Assembly: GCA_014695295.1 (NCBI GenBank)
Contig: JACJNY010000005.1
Location: 1-56,827 of the forward strand
DNA length: 56,827 bases
Source: Microcoleus sp. FACHB-61
Lineage (GTDB): Bacteria > Cyanobacteriota > Cyanobacteriia > Cyanobacteriales > Microcoleaceae
Direction of reading: 5' to 3'
The notes beneath the pieces were generated by a model, which searched no databases, was not told where the DNA came from, and worked only from the letters and a program-made list of their open reading frames with translations. Of this stretch, positions 38,601 to 46,521 are shown in pieces. Every line of letters starts with the position of its first letter. Within the stretch, counting starts at the first letter, position 1. The position numbers and the translations under genes are program-made.

Positions 38601-41367
38601 ACTGCTGCTTCCAGTAACCCAGTTGCGTCTCTAATATTTCTCCTTGCAACTGCTGGCGCTGCCATGCGGCAAAGTCGGCGTATTGAATTGGCAGCGGGGA
38701 AAGCAAGGGTAAATCATTGCTAGAAAAAGCTTGATAAAATTCTGCCAACTCCCGGAGAAATACGCCCAAGGACCAACCATCAAAAACGATATGATGCACG
38801 GTTAGAAGTAAGACGTGCTCTGTGAAGTCGAGGCGCAGCAGTTTGGCGCGCAGCAGAGAGCTTTGCCCCAAGTCAAAGGGAGCTCGCGCTTCTTGGGCAG
38901 ACAGCCTTTGCACCTGGGCCTGGCGATCGTCTGGGGAGCGATCGCTCAAATCTATCAGCGGCAGCGTCCAATCGCCCGCAGCAGCGACAACCTGTATCGG
39001 TTCCCCTTCCGCAGCGACAAACGCCGTTCTCAAAACCTCGTGCCGCTCGATAATTTTCTCAATACTTTGCCTGAGTGCTTCTGCATTGAGTTGCCCCGTC
39101 ACCCGAACCGCACCGCAGAGATTGTAGAAGGGGTTTCCCGGTTCCAATTGGTCGAAGAACCACAAGCGCTCTTGGGCAAAAGACAGGGGAAGATGGCGCG
39201 ATCGAGAAGCTGGCCCAATGACGAGTGCTTTGGTATTTCCTGTCAGTTGCTCTAGAATTTGCACTGCCAGTCGAGCAATGCTCCTATCTTCAAACAAATC
39301 CGCAACCGATACAGTAACGCCCAAGTCACTCTCTATTTGATTTTTTAACTCAAAAATTCTTAAAGAATCTAGTCCAAAGCTACTGAGTGGTCGATCGATA
39401 ATATCTTGTGTTTTCCCGCTGGCACTGAAGTGGATTGAAGATTCATCTTCAGTCGCCTTTAGCCGGCTTTGGCTATTAGCCGGGGAATTCATTCCCCGGC
39501 GGTTTACCTGCTGCCAAAGGTAAGCCTCAAGCAGCGACTGCCGTTCTTCTAACTCTGCATTCAGCAGAATTTCTCGCGTGAGTTGATCGTCGATTTCCAC
39601 CGAATCAGCTAACTCTAAAACGCTACTCGTAACAACTTCCAAATTGTCAGCTATAAAGTCAGCATAGGCAGCGCGACGTTGAATTTTACCGCTGGTCGTT
39701 TTGGGAATGCTTCCGGGCTTTATCAGCACTACTCCATAAACTTGCACTTCATATTCTTGAGCAATGCGGAATCGGATGGCGCTGATAATTTCCTCGGCAT
39801 GATCCGGCGCTTTGCGAGATTGTAATTCTTGCACGATAACGAGCTGTTCTTCGCCTGCGACTTCCACCGAGAATGCCGCGATCGCCCCCTGCCGCAAACT
39901 GGGATGGCTGCGCTCTGCCGTTCTTTCTATATCTTGGGGGTAAAGATTGCGACCTCGGATGATAATCAAATCTTTGAGTCGCCCTGTAATAAACAGTTCT
40001 CGATCGCGTAAAAACCCTAAATCTCCTGTTCGCAAAAAGGGCCCTTCGCTGGTATCTAAAACATATGCTTGAAAGGTTTTTTCTGTCTCTTCTGGGCGAT
40101 TCCAATAGCCTCGGGCAACTGTTTCGCCAGCTACCCAAATTTCTCCAACTTCCTGCTGCTGGCATTGCCTCAGAGATTCGGGATTGACGATCGCAACTTT
40201 AGTGCCAAATTCAGGGAAACCGCAGCCGACTAAAGTTCTCGCGCCCCCCTCGCCTTCCAAAACTTCTACAATCTGATTATTTTCCAGCGCCCCAGCGTCA
40301 ACAGGTAAGAAAGTCGGTGTGGCCCCGCTGCGAACCGTGGCAATTTTTAGCGTGGTTTCTGCCATTCCGTAAGCAGGACAAAAGGCATCCGCCTGAAAAC
40401 CGCAGGGCTCAAAAGCTTTGGTAAATCGCTCTAGGGTTTCTTTGTGGATGGGTTCTGCGCCGTTATAGGCCACGCGCCAACTGCTCAAGTCGAGCATTTT
40501 TTGGCAATCGCCCAAGATTTTGCTGATTTTGCTAGCACACAAGTCGTAAGCAAAATTTGGCCCGCCGCTGTGGGTAGCTTTGTAGCGCGAAATCGCTTCC
40601 AACCAGCACATCGGGTTCTGAATAAACGCGGCTGGCGGCATGAAGTAAGAGGGAATTCCCAGATACAAAGGTTTGAGCAATCCGTCAATTAACCCCATGT
40701 CGTGAAACGGGGGAAGCCACGTTACCGCAACGCTTTCGGCATCGTGGTCAAAGCCTCGGTGAATGTATTCGATGTTGTACAAAACGTTTGCGTGGCTCAC
40801 CATTACGCCTTTGGGGGTGGAGGTTGAGCCCGAAGTGTACTGAAGATAAGCCACTTCGTCGGGATGGATGCGTGGCTGCTGCCACTTTTGGGCGTCATCG
40901 GAAAGCACTTCTGCACTCAGCCAGCGCATCGCTTTGAGTTCCGGCGCTTGCTCGCATAGCTGCTCTAAATTTTCCAGGTGTCGTGCGGGAGCGATCGCAA
41001 TTGTTGCTCCTGCGTCTTTGGCGATCGCACTAATTTTCGCTAAATTCCGCTTCAGCTTCGGCGGATAGAGGGGAACGGCGATAACTTTGGCGTACAAGCA
41101 TCCAAAAAAGGCGGCGAGATAGTCCAATCCTGGCGGGAAAAGCAGTAAGGCTCGTTCGCCACTGACTCCCAATGTCTGAAGTCGCACGGCGTGCGATCGG
41201 GCGATCGCGTCTAACTCTCGATATGTCAAACTGGCGGTTTCAGTTTTTCCGTCTAACAGAAATGTATATTTCTGCTCTGGTTGGTGTAATGCCCTATTTT
41301 GCAGCAGTTCTACTAAATTGGTACAACTTTCGGTGAGTTGGTTTCCCTTAATGCTTGCGTCACTCAT
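32698..41367 (-). CDS. NRPS, FAAL-ACP-C-A(Thr)-T-Cy-A(Cys)-T: initiation protein
   Basis: 2889 residues. A fatty acyl-AMP ligase (1-590, YTSGSTSTPKGVMVSH; a FAAL-type insertion region) activates a fatty acid and loads the ACP (600-710, Ser668 in GLDSL). Then come C (726-1160, HHIVFDGWS 858-866), A (1175-1695; D-F-W-N-I-G-F-V-W, Thr-like), T (Ser1735), a heterocyclization domain (1800-2235) with LTDIQQAYWIGR, the diagnostic DxxxxDxxS as DALIADAWS (1932-1940) and GDFT, A (2245-2760; D-L-Y-N-L-S-L-I-W(-K), exactly the Cys code) and T (Ser2802). It should make acyl-Thr-thiazoline. No oxidase domain is seen, so a thiazoline rather than thiazole is expected. ATG 41367 is about 250 bases after a good promoter. 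Confidence 0.94.
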   Translation of the reverse strand: MSDASIKGNQLTESCTNLVELLQNRALHQPEQKYTFLLDGKTETASLTYRELDAIARSHAVRLQTLGVSGERALLLFPPGLDYLAAFFGCLYAKVIAVPLYPPKLKRNLAKISAIAKDAGATIAIAPARHLENLEQLCEQAPELKAMRWLSAEVLSDDAQKWQQPRIHPDEVAYLQYTSGSTSTPKGVMVSHANVLYNIEYIHRGFDHDAESVAVTWLPPFHDMGLIDGLLKPLYLGIPSYFMPPAAFIQNPMCWLEAISRYKATHSGGPNFAYDLCASKISKILGDCQKMLDLSSWRVAYNGAEPIHKETLERFTKAFEPCGFQADAFCPAYGMAETTLKIATVRSGATPTFLPVDAGALENNQIVEVLEGEGGARTLVGCGFPEFGTKVAIVNPESLRQCQQQEVGEIWVAGETVARGYWNRPEETEKTFQAYVLDTSEGPFLRTGDLGFLRDRELFITGRLKDLIIIRGRNLYPQDIERTAERSHPSLRQGAIAAFSVEVAGEEQLVIVQELQSRKAPDHAEEIISAIRFRIAQEYEVQVYGVVLIKPGSIPKTTSGKIQRRAAYADFIADNLEVVTSSVLELADSVEIDDQLTREILLNAELEERQSLLEAYLWQQVNRRGMNSPANSQSRLKATEDESSIHFSASGKTQDIIDRPLSSFGLDSLRIFELKNQIESDLGVTVSVADLFEDRSIARLAVQILEQLTGNTKALVIGPASRSRHLPLSFAQERLWFFDQLEPGNPFYNLCGAVRVTGQLNAEALRQSIEKIIERHEVLRTAFVAAEGEPIQVVAAAGDWTLPLIDLSDRSPDDRQAQVQRLSAQEARAPFDLGQSSLLRAKLLRLDFTEHVLLLTVHHIVFDGWSLGVFLRELAEFYQAFSSNDLPLLSPLPIQYADFAAWQRQQLQGEILETQLGYWKQQLSGSLPILNLPTDFPRPAVQTFQGARQTWELPKDLSLALAGLGQQEKSTLFMTLLAAFKTLLYRYTGQTDILVGSPIANRNRSETESLIGFFVNTLVLRSDLNGNPTFRELLRSVREVALGAYAHQDVPIEKLVEELQPERDLSYSPLFQVAFALQNGLTQTLELPGLTLKSHEIDTGTANFDLMLFLEETERGLTATWEYSTNLFQPSTIARMHGHFQILLEGIIANADRRLDELPLLSDRERHQLLVEWNNTRVDYPKDSTIHQMFEARAQQTPDAIAVVFEDQKLTYGELNKRANQVAHYLQKLGVKPEVRVGIYVDRSLEMVVGLLGIIKAGGAYVPLDPAYSSERLSFMLEDAKVQVLLAQSHLDEKIRDRAQSVVFLDSDWENIAIESKENCLSDVTPDCLAYVIYTSGSTGKPKGVQVNHRSAVHLFAATYPLFNFSERDAWTVFHSYAFDFSVWEIWGALVHGCKLVIVPLEVTQSPSAFYQLLCTERVTILNQTPSAIRQLIDAQKTADREPKWSLGLIICGGEALPAELASELLEWNLPLWNFYGPTEATVWTAIHPIKSVESKRGSIPIGRPLPNTQLYILDANLQPVPVGVLGQLYIGGAGLSRGYLNLPELTAQKFIPNPFCEEIGARLYKTGDIARYLQDGTIEFLGRSDNQVKIRGFRIELGEIEAVLSQHPAVRESVVLLGEDNSGENRLVAYIVSSSEFSTEQPSLISKLRGFLKEKLPQYMIPSAFVLLEALPLTSNGKIDRRSLRAPDVERSELNAAFAPRTGEEQLLAEIWSQVLGVKQIGIGDNFFELGGHSLLATQLIAKVREAFQVELPLRSLFQYPTVESLAAVISQQKRDAVKQVFVNSLPVITPDPEGRHQPFGLTDIQQAYWIGRTETFELGGVATHIYAEIESVNLDLERFSKAWQQLIDRHEMLRAIVRPDGQQQILERVPAYQIQVLDLRGQNYRVVNSQMEAVRESLSHQVIPSDRWPLFEIRASVLDDRRVRLHFSFDALIADAWSFQMLGREWAKLYQNPNEILSDIEISFRDYVFAELACRHTEEYRRSVDYWQSRIPTLPPAPDLPLVKNPAAIKKPRFERRTGQLDPKTWQQLKNKSTKAGSTPSGILLAAFAEVLAVWSKNPRFTIGLTLFNRLPLHPQVNEIAGDFTSLILLAVDNSARDSFAARVRRLQEQLWDDLDHRYFSGVQVLRELLRQQGSVSAALMPVVFTSTLTQNAEGEQNFPLHWLGETVCAITQTPQVFLDVQVSEEAGALVFNWDAVEELFPAGMLDDMFATYSHFLQRLADESEIWQEANPQLLPATQLQQRAAINATDAPVPAEMLHTLFAARVPLHPQKVAVVATHRTLTYEELYRRSRALGYRLQKLGARPNTLVAVVMEKGWEQVVACLGILMSGAAYVPVDPALPKERRSHLFAQADVEIAVTQSGLEVSLDWPENLQRICADTEELTDEFHQPLEPVQTPEDLAYVIYTSGSTGVPKGVIIDHRGAVNTIADINQRFGVGAGDRVLALSSLSFDLSVYDIFGTLAAGGTIVLPESSAAQDPARWAELMVRENISIWNSVPALMQMMVEYAACRSEVFQNLRLVLLSGDWLPLTLPGQIKSLRECVQVVSLGGATEASIWSILYPIEEVSPDWKSVPYGKPMKNQRFYVFDEALEPRPISVPGQLYIGGIGLAKGYWRNPEKTAASFITHPVTGERLYRTGDLGRFLPDGNIEFLGREDFRIKIRGYRIEAGEIEAALNQHPAVRSCVVTAFGEERSQKRLVAYVVPQQNTAPEICELRQFLSQKLPEYMLPSAFVMLEALPLSANGKVDHKALPAPDAAFLPKTFVAPGTPVEKVLAGIWAEILGVEKISIHDNFFIDLGGHSLLATQIISAVRDTFGVDVPMRSFFESPTASEQAAALVENPAQREKVENTAQLLLSLAELSDEEVERMLAEKTSLPDRELTIAASSSY
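39436..39500. repeat. Nested palindromic element inside the ACP coding region
   Basis: Two palindromes lie in tandem. TGAAGAT and ATCTTCA (39436-39451) flank TC. GCCGGGGAAT and ATTCCCCGGC (39479-39500) also flank TC, with AGCCGGCT between the two. They encode about 22 residues (around NSPANSQSRLKATEDESS) that interrupt the ACP before its carrier serine, a place where related FAAL-linked ACPs have no such insert. The element looks like a small dispersed cyanobacterial repeat captured in frame. Confidence 0.75.
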
Positions 41368-41623
41368 CGATTCTTTTTACCTATAAGTCTTGTTTGCAGT
41401 ACGCCAACCAGTTCCGCCAAATTCTTTCCACAGAGAGTTTCTGTGAACAGTTGTCGGACATCACGACTCTGCCATCAGCGCGTTTGAGTCTTCAATCCGG
41501 GTATTAGCGCTTGTTTTCACGTTTTGTGGTCGATCGGGCTGTTCGGCAATGGCTCCGGGGCGCTTTCAGTCCGAGCCAGCTTCGATATCAGCTTCAGGGG
41601 CTTTACGGCTATCGACTTTAAGC

Positions 41624-41652
41624 ATAGTAGGCTAGATGATATTTATTGTCAA
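41624..41652 (-). promoter_or_regulatory. Sigma70-type promoter of the NRPS operon
   Basis: On the minus strand a perfect -35 TTGACA (41652-41647) is followed after 17 bases by TACTAT (41629-41624). Transcription would start near 41616 and leave a leader of about 250 bases before the ATG at 41367. The spacer (ATAAATATCATC) is AT-rich and weakly Fur-box-like, so iron control is possible but not shown. Confidence 0.65.
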
Positions 41653-41786
41653 GAGTCGTTCAGCAAATTTATTGACTCCTATCGTTTCCTATATGACAAT
41701 CTTTTCTAACTCTTGCCATAGCATTTTAGGCGATCGTTTGTCTAGCCCTGACAGCAACCATAATAGGCAAGTGCTGCCTAACCAAG

Positions 41787-41809
41787 TAGGGGGTCTAACC
41801 CCCTATTTT
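41787..41809 (+). terminator. GC-rich hairpin followed by T-run
   Basis: TAGGGGGT (41787-41794) and ACCCCCTA (41798-41805) form a perfect 8-bp stem with a 3-base loop, followed by TTTT. It has intrinsic terminator form on the plus strand, yet no plus-strand gene precedes it. It may insulate the receptor promoter or belong to a repeat. Confidence 0.5.
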
Positions 41810-41811
41810 AA

Positions 41812-41830
41812 AATGAAATTAGTTTTCATT
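41812..41830. promoter_or_regulatory. 19-base palindrome, candidate Fur-type operator
   Basis: AATGAAATTAGTTTTCATT has perfect 7-base arms (AATGAAA/TTTCATT) around five bases. Length, AT content and AATGA/TCATT edges resemble a Fur box. It lies 9 bases upstream of the -35 of the receptor gene, between the divergent NRPS and receptor transcripts, where an iron-dependent repressor is expected. The assignment is inference. Confidence 0.5.
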
Positions 41831-41839
41831 AGTTAACTC

Positions 41840-41869
41840 TTGACAGATGTGAGTGCTCTGTTATCTAAT
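41840..41869 (+). promoter_or_regulatory. Candidate promoter of the receptor gene
   Basis: TTGACA (41840-41845) is followed after 18 bases by TCTAAT (41864-41869). The start point would be near 41877, giving a long leader of about 290 bases before ATG 42167. No gene is convincing inside this leader. Confidence 0.5.
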
Positions 41870-42166
41870 TAAGGCACTTTCTCATTAAGACCCCAGCGAC
41901 TACTTCCTTTAACCGAGGAAGCTGCCAACCGTGGGCGATCGTCCAGATCGCCACCGGACAGAGGCGTTTGCCCTCACGCGCTTCCTGCCAGACAAAGGCT
42001 GCTAGCGACGGGAGAATCGGATCGAACTGCGCCCGACAACTGGGCAGTATCTTCTGCAGGTTAGTTTCACTCCTGCCCACAAGAGCAGTAACGCTGCCAC
42101 AAATCATGTTGTGCAAGCAACGCAAACCACATATCCGAAGTTCTATCAATTGTTGATTCAAGAGTA

Positions 42167-44977
42167 ATGAATAGATCGCAGCAATTATTAAGCAGCCTTG
42201 GGCTGGCAGGAGTCGTGTCGGCGTTAGTCGCTCAGCCGAGTTGGGCTTCCAACATCGCGCAGGTGACGGGCGTTCGCCTCAACCCCACGTCAGAAGGCAT
42301 TGAAATCATCCTAGACACTGAAGATGGAAGACCCCTGCAAGTCTTCAGCGCCAGCTTTGGCGAAACTTTACAAGTTGATGTCATCACCGCTCAACTGCGA
42401 TTACCGGGGGGAAATGAGTTTCGTCAAGACAGACCGGCTGCGGGAATTGCTTCTGTCACCGTTACTCCTTTAGATAACAACAGCATCCGAATCAAAGTCA
42501 TTGGCGAGAGGGGTCAACCAGTGGCACGGGTGATTCCTAACGCTGCGGGTCTGATTCTCAGTTTAAAACCCACCTCGGAGATGACTGCTCGCCCGCCTGC
42601 ACCGGCTCCTACAATACAGCGGCCGGGGACACCCGCAGAACCCTTGCCACCGACAGGGCAGCCGGTAGAGATACCCGCAGAACCCTTGCCGCCGACAGCG
42701 CAGCCACCAGGAACGCCCGGAGAACCCTTGCCGCCGACAGCGCAGCCACCAGGGACACCCGGAGAACCCTTACCGCCGACAGCGCAGCCACCAGGGACGC
42801 CCGGAGAACCCTTACCGCCGACAGTGCAGCCACCAGGAACGCCCGGAGAATCCTTGCCCTCTACAGCGCAGCCACCAGGGACGCCACAGGCGGGGAGAGA
42901 CCCGATTGAAATCGTCGTCACTGCAACGCGAACCGCAGAAAGAGTGACGAACGTGCCGCGCTCTATAACGGTGATAGACTCAGAAGAAATTCAGCAGCAG
43001 GTAGGGCCATCGAGAAATGTCGGGGAAGCTCTGGCAAATCAGGTTCCCGGTTTTGCGCCCCCCACTCAAACTACGACCACTTATGGACAAACTTTGCGGG
43101 GTCGCGACGTTTCCGTTCTGATTGACGGCGTGCCGCAAACGACCAATCTTCAATCTTTTGGCAGAGAATTCAGAAACATCGATCCCAGCGCGATCGAACG
43201 TATTGAAGTAGTGCGGGGGTCTACCGCAATCTACGGCGCTCAGGCTACAGGTGGCGTGATTAATATTATTACTCGCCGGCCAACTGAGGAAAGGCTAAGT
43301 GCTGTTACTGAAGTGGGCGTCAGTAGCGCTTTAACAAACACAAGAGATGCTTTAGGCTTTAACGCTCAGCAGACGATTTCTGGCCGAACTGGCAATTTCG
43401 ATCTGACGGGCACTGTCTCGCTCTCTAGAAGTGGAGCTTTTTACGATGCCAAAGGCGATCGCATTCCCTTGTTTGAAATCGGCGGAGATAGCAGCACGCT
43501 CTTCAACGTCATGGGCAAAGTCGGGGTAGATTTGGACACCCAACAGCGGCTGCAACTAACAGTCAATCACTATCGGGAAACCCAAGATCCCAATGTGATC
43601 CCAGACTTTAGCGTTGACGACCAGGAAGGACGGCAAAAAGCCCGCGCCATCCGAACCGGAAATTTGGATATCGACGGGGAAACACCGGGAAATAAAAGTA
43701 CACAGCTCAACCTCAGTTACACAAACCAAAACCTTTTTGGCAGCAGCCTTCAAAGTCAAATCTACTATCGAACGAATTCCAATGTAGGTGTTCCTTCAGA
43801 TTACCGCACGTCCGAGTTCTTTGGGCCATTTCTCGGCGTTACTCGTTCGCGAGCCGAGAGCGAACAGATAGGAGGTAGACTGGCGATCACCACTCCTTTA
43901 TCCCGTGCCGAAAATCTTCGATTAACTTGGGGTTCTGACTATATTACTGAAGATAGCAAACAGCGTTTCGACTTGTACGACCCGGAGAGATTCGACGCAA
44001 GTGGTGGCCGGGTTTACCGGAAAATTTCCGAGCGTCCTTTCGTCCCTCCTTATACTTACGACAGCCTTGGCTTTTTCGGCCAATTGGAATGGAATATTGA
44101 CGAGATCGTCATTTTAAGTGGCGGGATACGTCACGAACGCGTCGGGTTAAACGTCAATGATTATACCACTTTTAATGAGCGCCAGATCGAAGGAGGCGAG
44201 CGCAATTTTAACGCCACCCTATTTAATACAGGGGCTGTGTATAAAATTACTGACAACTTCAACGTATTTGGCAACTTTTCTCAAGGTTTCTCAGTTCCAG
44301 ATTTCGGCCGCATCCTCCGCCAACCCCCCGAGAATTTTGTCGGAATTGAATCTTCGTTAGAAGTAACTCAACCGCAAAAAGTCAACAGCTACGAAATTGG
44401 CATCCGAGGAGGGTGGCAATCCGTGCAAATGTCGCTTGCCGCTTTTTACAATACCTCCGATCTAGGAGTCCGTTTTGAGCCAGTTGGCAACACAGGCCGC
44501 CTGGAACTAAAGCGCTCCCCAGAACGCATTTACGGCTTAGAAGGGACTGTGGATTGGCAACCTGGACGAGCATGGTCGCTGGGCGGGACTGCTACTTATA
44601 TTCAAGGCGAATCAGAGGAGGACAACCGTTACATCGCCCTCGATAGCAGCCGAATTCCACCGCTCAAGCTAACAGCTTATGTTCAAAACGAAACTTTGCC
44701 GGGATGGAACAATCGGTTACAGTTATTATATTCTGGAAATCGCGATCGAGCATTCAAAGACGGCTCGGATGGCGGCCCGATTAGCAGCTATCTCACACTG
44801 GATTACATCAGCGCGGTTAAAATTGGCTCTGGGCTGCTAGAAGTCAAAGTCGAGAATTTATTGAATAATCAATATTTTCCCGTGAGCTCCCAATACATCG
44901 CTGGATTTGGCTCGGACAGCGCTAATTATGCAGGGAGAGGTTTGACTCTCAGTGTTAATTACCGCCTTAACTGGTAA
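42167..44977 (+). CDS. TonB-dependent siderophore receptor with AMIN domain
   Basis: 936-residue outer-membrane receptor. Order: signal peptide (about 1-27, ending QPSWA-SN), AMIN domain (about 30-130, VTGVRLNPTSEGIEIILDT), a Pro-rich linker of 14-residue repeats (about 150-245), TonB box/plug start EIVVTATRT (about 250), plug with QVPGFAPPT, VLIDGVPQT and GSTAIYGAQATGGVINIITR, then the 22-stranded beta-barrel ending in ...LSVNYRLNW with the terminal aromatic residue. The AMIN domain is typical of cyanobacterial receptors and may bind peptidoglycan or anchor the protein. The gene is divergent from the NRPS operon. I infer it imports the ferric form of the product, energised by the TonB/ExbB/ExbD encoded downstream. 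Confidence 0.95.
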   Translation: MNRSQQLLSSLGLAGVVSALVAQPSWASNIAQVTGVRLNPTSEGIEIILDTEDGRPLQVFSASFGETLQVDVITAQLRLPGGNEFRQDRPAAGIASVTVTPLDNNSIRIKVIGERGQPVARVIPNAAGLILSLKPTSEMTARPPAPAPTIQRPGTPAEPLPPTGQPVEIPAEPLPPTAQPPGTPGEPLPPTAQPPGTPGEPLPPTAQPPGTPGEPLPPTVQPPGTPGESLPSTAQPPGTPQAGRDPIEIVVTATRTAERVTNVPRSITVIDSEEIQQQVGPSRNVGEALANQVPGFAPPTQTTTTYGQTLRGRDVSVLIDGVPQTTNLQSFGREFRNIDPSAIERIEVVRGSTAIYGAQATGGVINIITRRPTEERLSAVTEVGVSSALTNTRDALGFNAQQTISGRTGNFDLTGTVSLSRSGAFYDAKGDRIPLFEIGGDSSTLFNVMGKVGVDLDTQQRLQLTVNHYRETQDPNVIPDFSVDDQEGRQKARAIRTGNLDIDGETPGNKSTQLNLSYTNQNLFGSSLQSQIYYRTNSNVGVPSDYRTSEFFGPFLGVTRSRAESEQIGGRLAITTPLSRAENLRLTWGSDYITEDSKQRFDLYDPERFDASGGRVYRKISERPFVPPYTYDSLGFFGQLEWNIDEIVILSGGIRHERVGLNVNDYTTFNERQIEGGERNFNATLFNTGAVYKITDNFNVFGNFSQGFSVPDFGRILRQPPENFVGIESSLEVTQPQKVNSYEIGIRGGWQSVQMSLAAFYNTSDLGVRFEPVGNTGRLELKRSPERIYGLEGTVDWQPGRAWSLGGTATYIQGESEEDNRYIALDSSRIPPLKLTAYVQNETLPGWNNRLQLLYSGNRDRAFKDGSDGGPISSYLTLDYISAVKIGSGLLEVKVENLLNNQYFPVSSQYIAGFGSDSANYAGRGLTLSVNYRLNW
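42617..42895 (+). repeat. 42-base tandem repeat encoding Pro-rich linker
   Basis: Six full 42-base units and a partial seventh encode QPPGTPGEPLPPTA and variants (QRPGTPAEPLPPTG, QPVEIPAEPLPPTA first; QPPGTPGESLPSTA last). The central units are nearly identical at the DNA level, as expected for copy-number variation by slippage. Confidence 0.9.
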
Positions 44978-45105
44978 TGATTTATCGGCTGGGAATTTCA
45001 GGCTGATGAAAAAGTTGGGACTTGCGAGGAAAGCGCTGGCTGCCTAACTCTCGCTATCAGGTGTTTTTCTGGTAAGGATAACAAGGATGGCTCTCCCTCA
45101 TAGAG

Positions 45106-45243
45106 ACCCAAGTTGCTAGTTACAAATCTACCCCCCAAGCTTCGGGGGGAACTCTAAAAGCCCTCCGCAAATTTGGGAAGAATACTCTAAAAGCCCCGGT
45201 AATTTGCGGGGTTTGGCGTCTAATTATAACTAGCAACTTGGGT
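45106..45243. repeat. 138-base element with 17-base terminal inverted repeats
   Basis: ACCCAAGTTGCTAGTTA (45106-45122) and its exact reverse complement (45227-45243) bound the element. Inside are a CCCCC/GGGGG hairpin around AAGCTT, two related segments beginning ACTCTAAAAGCCC, and a CCCCG/CGGGG stem followed by TTT. It contains no gene. It looks like a MITE or other structured repeat placed between the receptor and PepSY genes, and it nearly reaches the latter's start. Confidence 0.75.
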
Positions 45244-45285
45244 TATATCATGAGAACAGTTAACGGCTTCGAGGAAAATTTCGAG

Positions 45286-46431
45286 ATGAAGTTCCGCAAA
45301 CTCGCATTCAAACTGCACTTGTATTTGGGGTTGGTGGTAGGAATATTTCTAGCAGCAATTGCTTTAACCGGCAGCTTGCTGGTTTTCGGCCCCGAAATCG
45401 AGCGGTTCTTCAATCCCCAACTCCTGCAAGTTATTCCTCAATCCGAACGCATACCGCTGGAAAATGTCCTGCAAATTGTCGAAAAAGCTTATCCGCAAAA
45501 TCAAGCTCTTAGTATCTTGCTGCCGCGAAAAGCGAAAGAAGTTTGCAAAGTTTCGATGCTTTCAAAGAGTGAGGAAGTAGTTAGCGTTTATGTCAATCCT
45601 TACAGCGGAGAAATTAAGGGTGCGCGCCTTTGGAAAGAAACTTTTACAGGTTTTCTTTTTACGTTACACGCAGAATTAGCTGGAGGAGAATTCGGTCATC
45701 TTGTTGTCGGCATTTGCGGTCTAGTAATGCTAGGACTAACTTTTACGGGTTTGGTATTGTGGACTGGCTGGCGCAATTTTGCTCGCGGACTTTCTATTAA
45801 TTGGAAAGCTCACTGGCAGCGGACTGTATTTGATTTACATAACGTTTCTGGCATTGTATCGGTCGCTTTTCTTATACTCATTTCCGCTACAGGGACAGCG
45901 ATAATTTTTTACGCGCCGGTTGAATCGACTCTGTATTGGCTAACGAATGAAAAGCCACAGCCAGCATTGACTTCTCATCCCCAATCTAGCAGTTCCCGTC
46001 AAAACCTTGATGAAATATTACACCAAGTTAATACCGTTTGGCCGGAAGCTCAAACCACTTTTATTTCTCTGCCTTTGAAACCTGAAGCAACTTTTAAGGT
46101 ACGGAAAAAATTTCCCAATGACCCCCACCCAAACGGGATTAGCACCATTTATCTCGACCAATACAGTGGCGAAATATTGCAGGCTGACAGTGTAAATTCA
46201 GCTTCTGTAGCAAATCGAATTCTCAACTCGCTTTATCCGCTACATATTGGCAGCTATGGCGGAATTTACTTGCGGCTGGTACACTCGATCGCAGGATTAG
46301 CAGCGATTGTACTGTTTATGACGGGTGTAATGATGTGGCGGCAGCGGCATTTGGCGAAATTTTATCGCAAGGAGGCAAGACAGCAATATGAAGAATTATC
46401 TCCACTGAGCCAGCAATGGCCTTGGTTTTAA
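45286..46431 (+). CDS. PepSY-domain transmembrane protein, ferric-siderophore reductase-like
   Basis: About 381 residues of the PepSY-associated TM family (PiuB/FpvG-like). The first TM helix (KLHLYLGLVVGIFLAAIALT) follows a short basic N-terminus; FGHLVVGICGLVMLGLTFTG, then VSGIVSVAFLILISATGTAI and VHSIAGLAAIVLFMTGVMMW give three more. PepSY-like periplasmic segments carry YVNPYSGEIKGARLWK and YLDQYSGEIL. Conserved His residues lie in the helices (KLHLYLG, LHAELAGGEFGH, DLHNVSG, VHSIAG), which suits haem or flavin-linked reduction of ferric siderophore at the inner membrane. ATG 45286 is chosen because GAGGA lies about 10 bases upstream; ATG 45250 is in frame and possible. Confidence 0.88.
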   Translation: MKFRKLAFKLHLYLGLVVGIFLAAIALTGSLLVFGPEIERFFNPQLLQVIPQSERIPLENVLQIVEKAYPQNQALSILLPRKAKEVCKVSMLSKSEEVVSVYVNPYSGEIKGARLWKETFTGFLFTLHAELAGGEFGHLVVGICGLVMLGLTFTGLVLWTGWRNFARGLSINWKAHWQRTVFDLHNVSGIVSVAFLILISATGTAIIFYAPVESTLYWLTNEKPQPALTSHPQSSSSRQNLDEILHQVNTVWPEAQTTFISLPLKPEATFKVRKKFPNDPHPNGISTIYLDQYSGEILQADSVNSASVANRILNSLYPLHIGSYGGIYLRLVHSIAGLAAIVLFMTGVMMWRQRHLAKFYRKEARQQYEELSPLSQQWPWF

Positions 46432-46521
46432 TGAGAGGGGCGTGCGGTTTTATGCGGGTGTCATTCTCCTGCCTAAAAACCCCTATCCTCTGAATTTTAA
46501 ATCCTATCAATCGCTTATTTA

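Noticed and set aside
41865..42161. A 98-codon minus-strand frame in the receptor leader
   Set aside because: No family resemblance, no good ribosome site, and it lies across the expected receptor 5' leader; kept only as a possible remnant.
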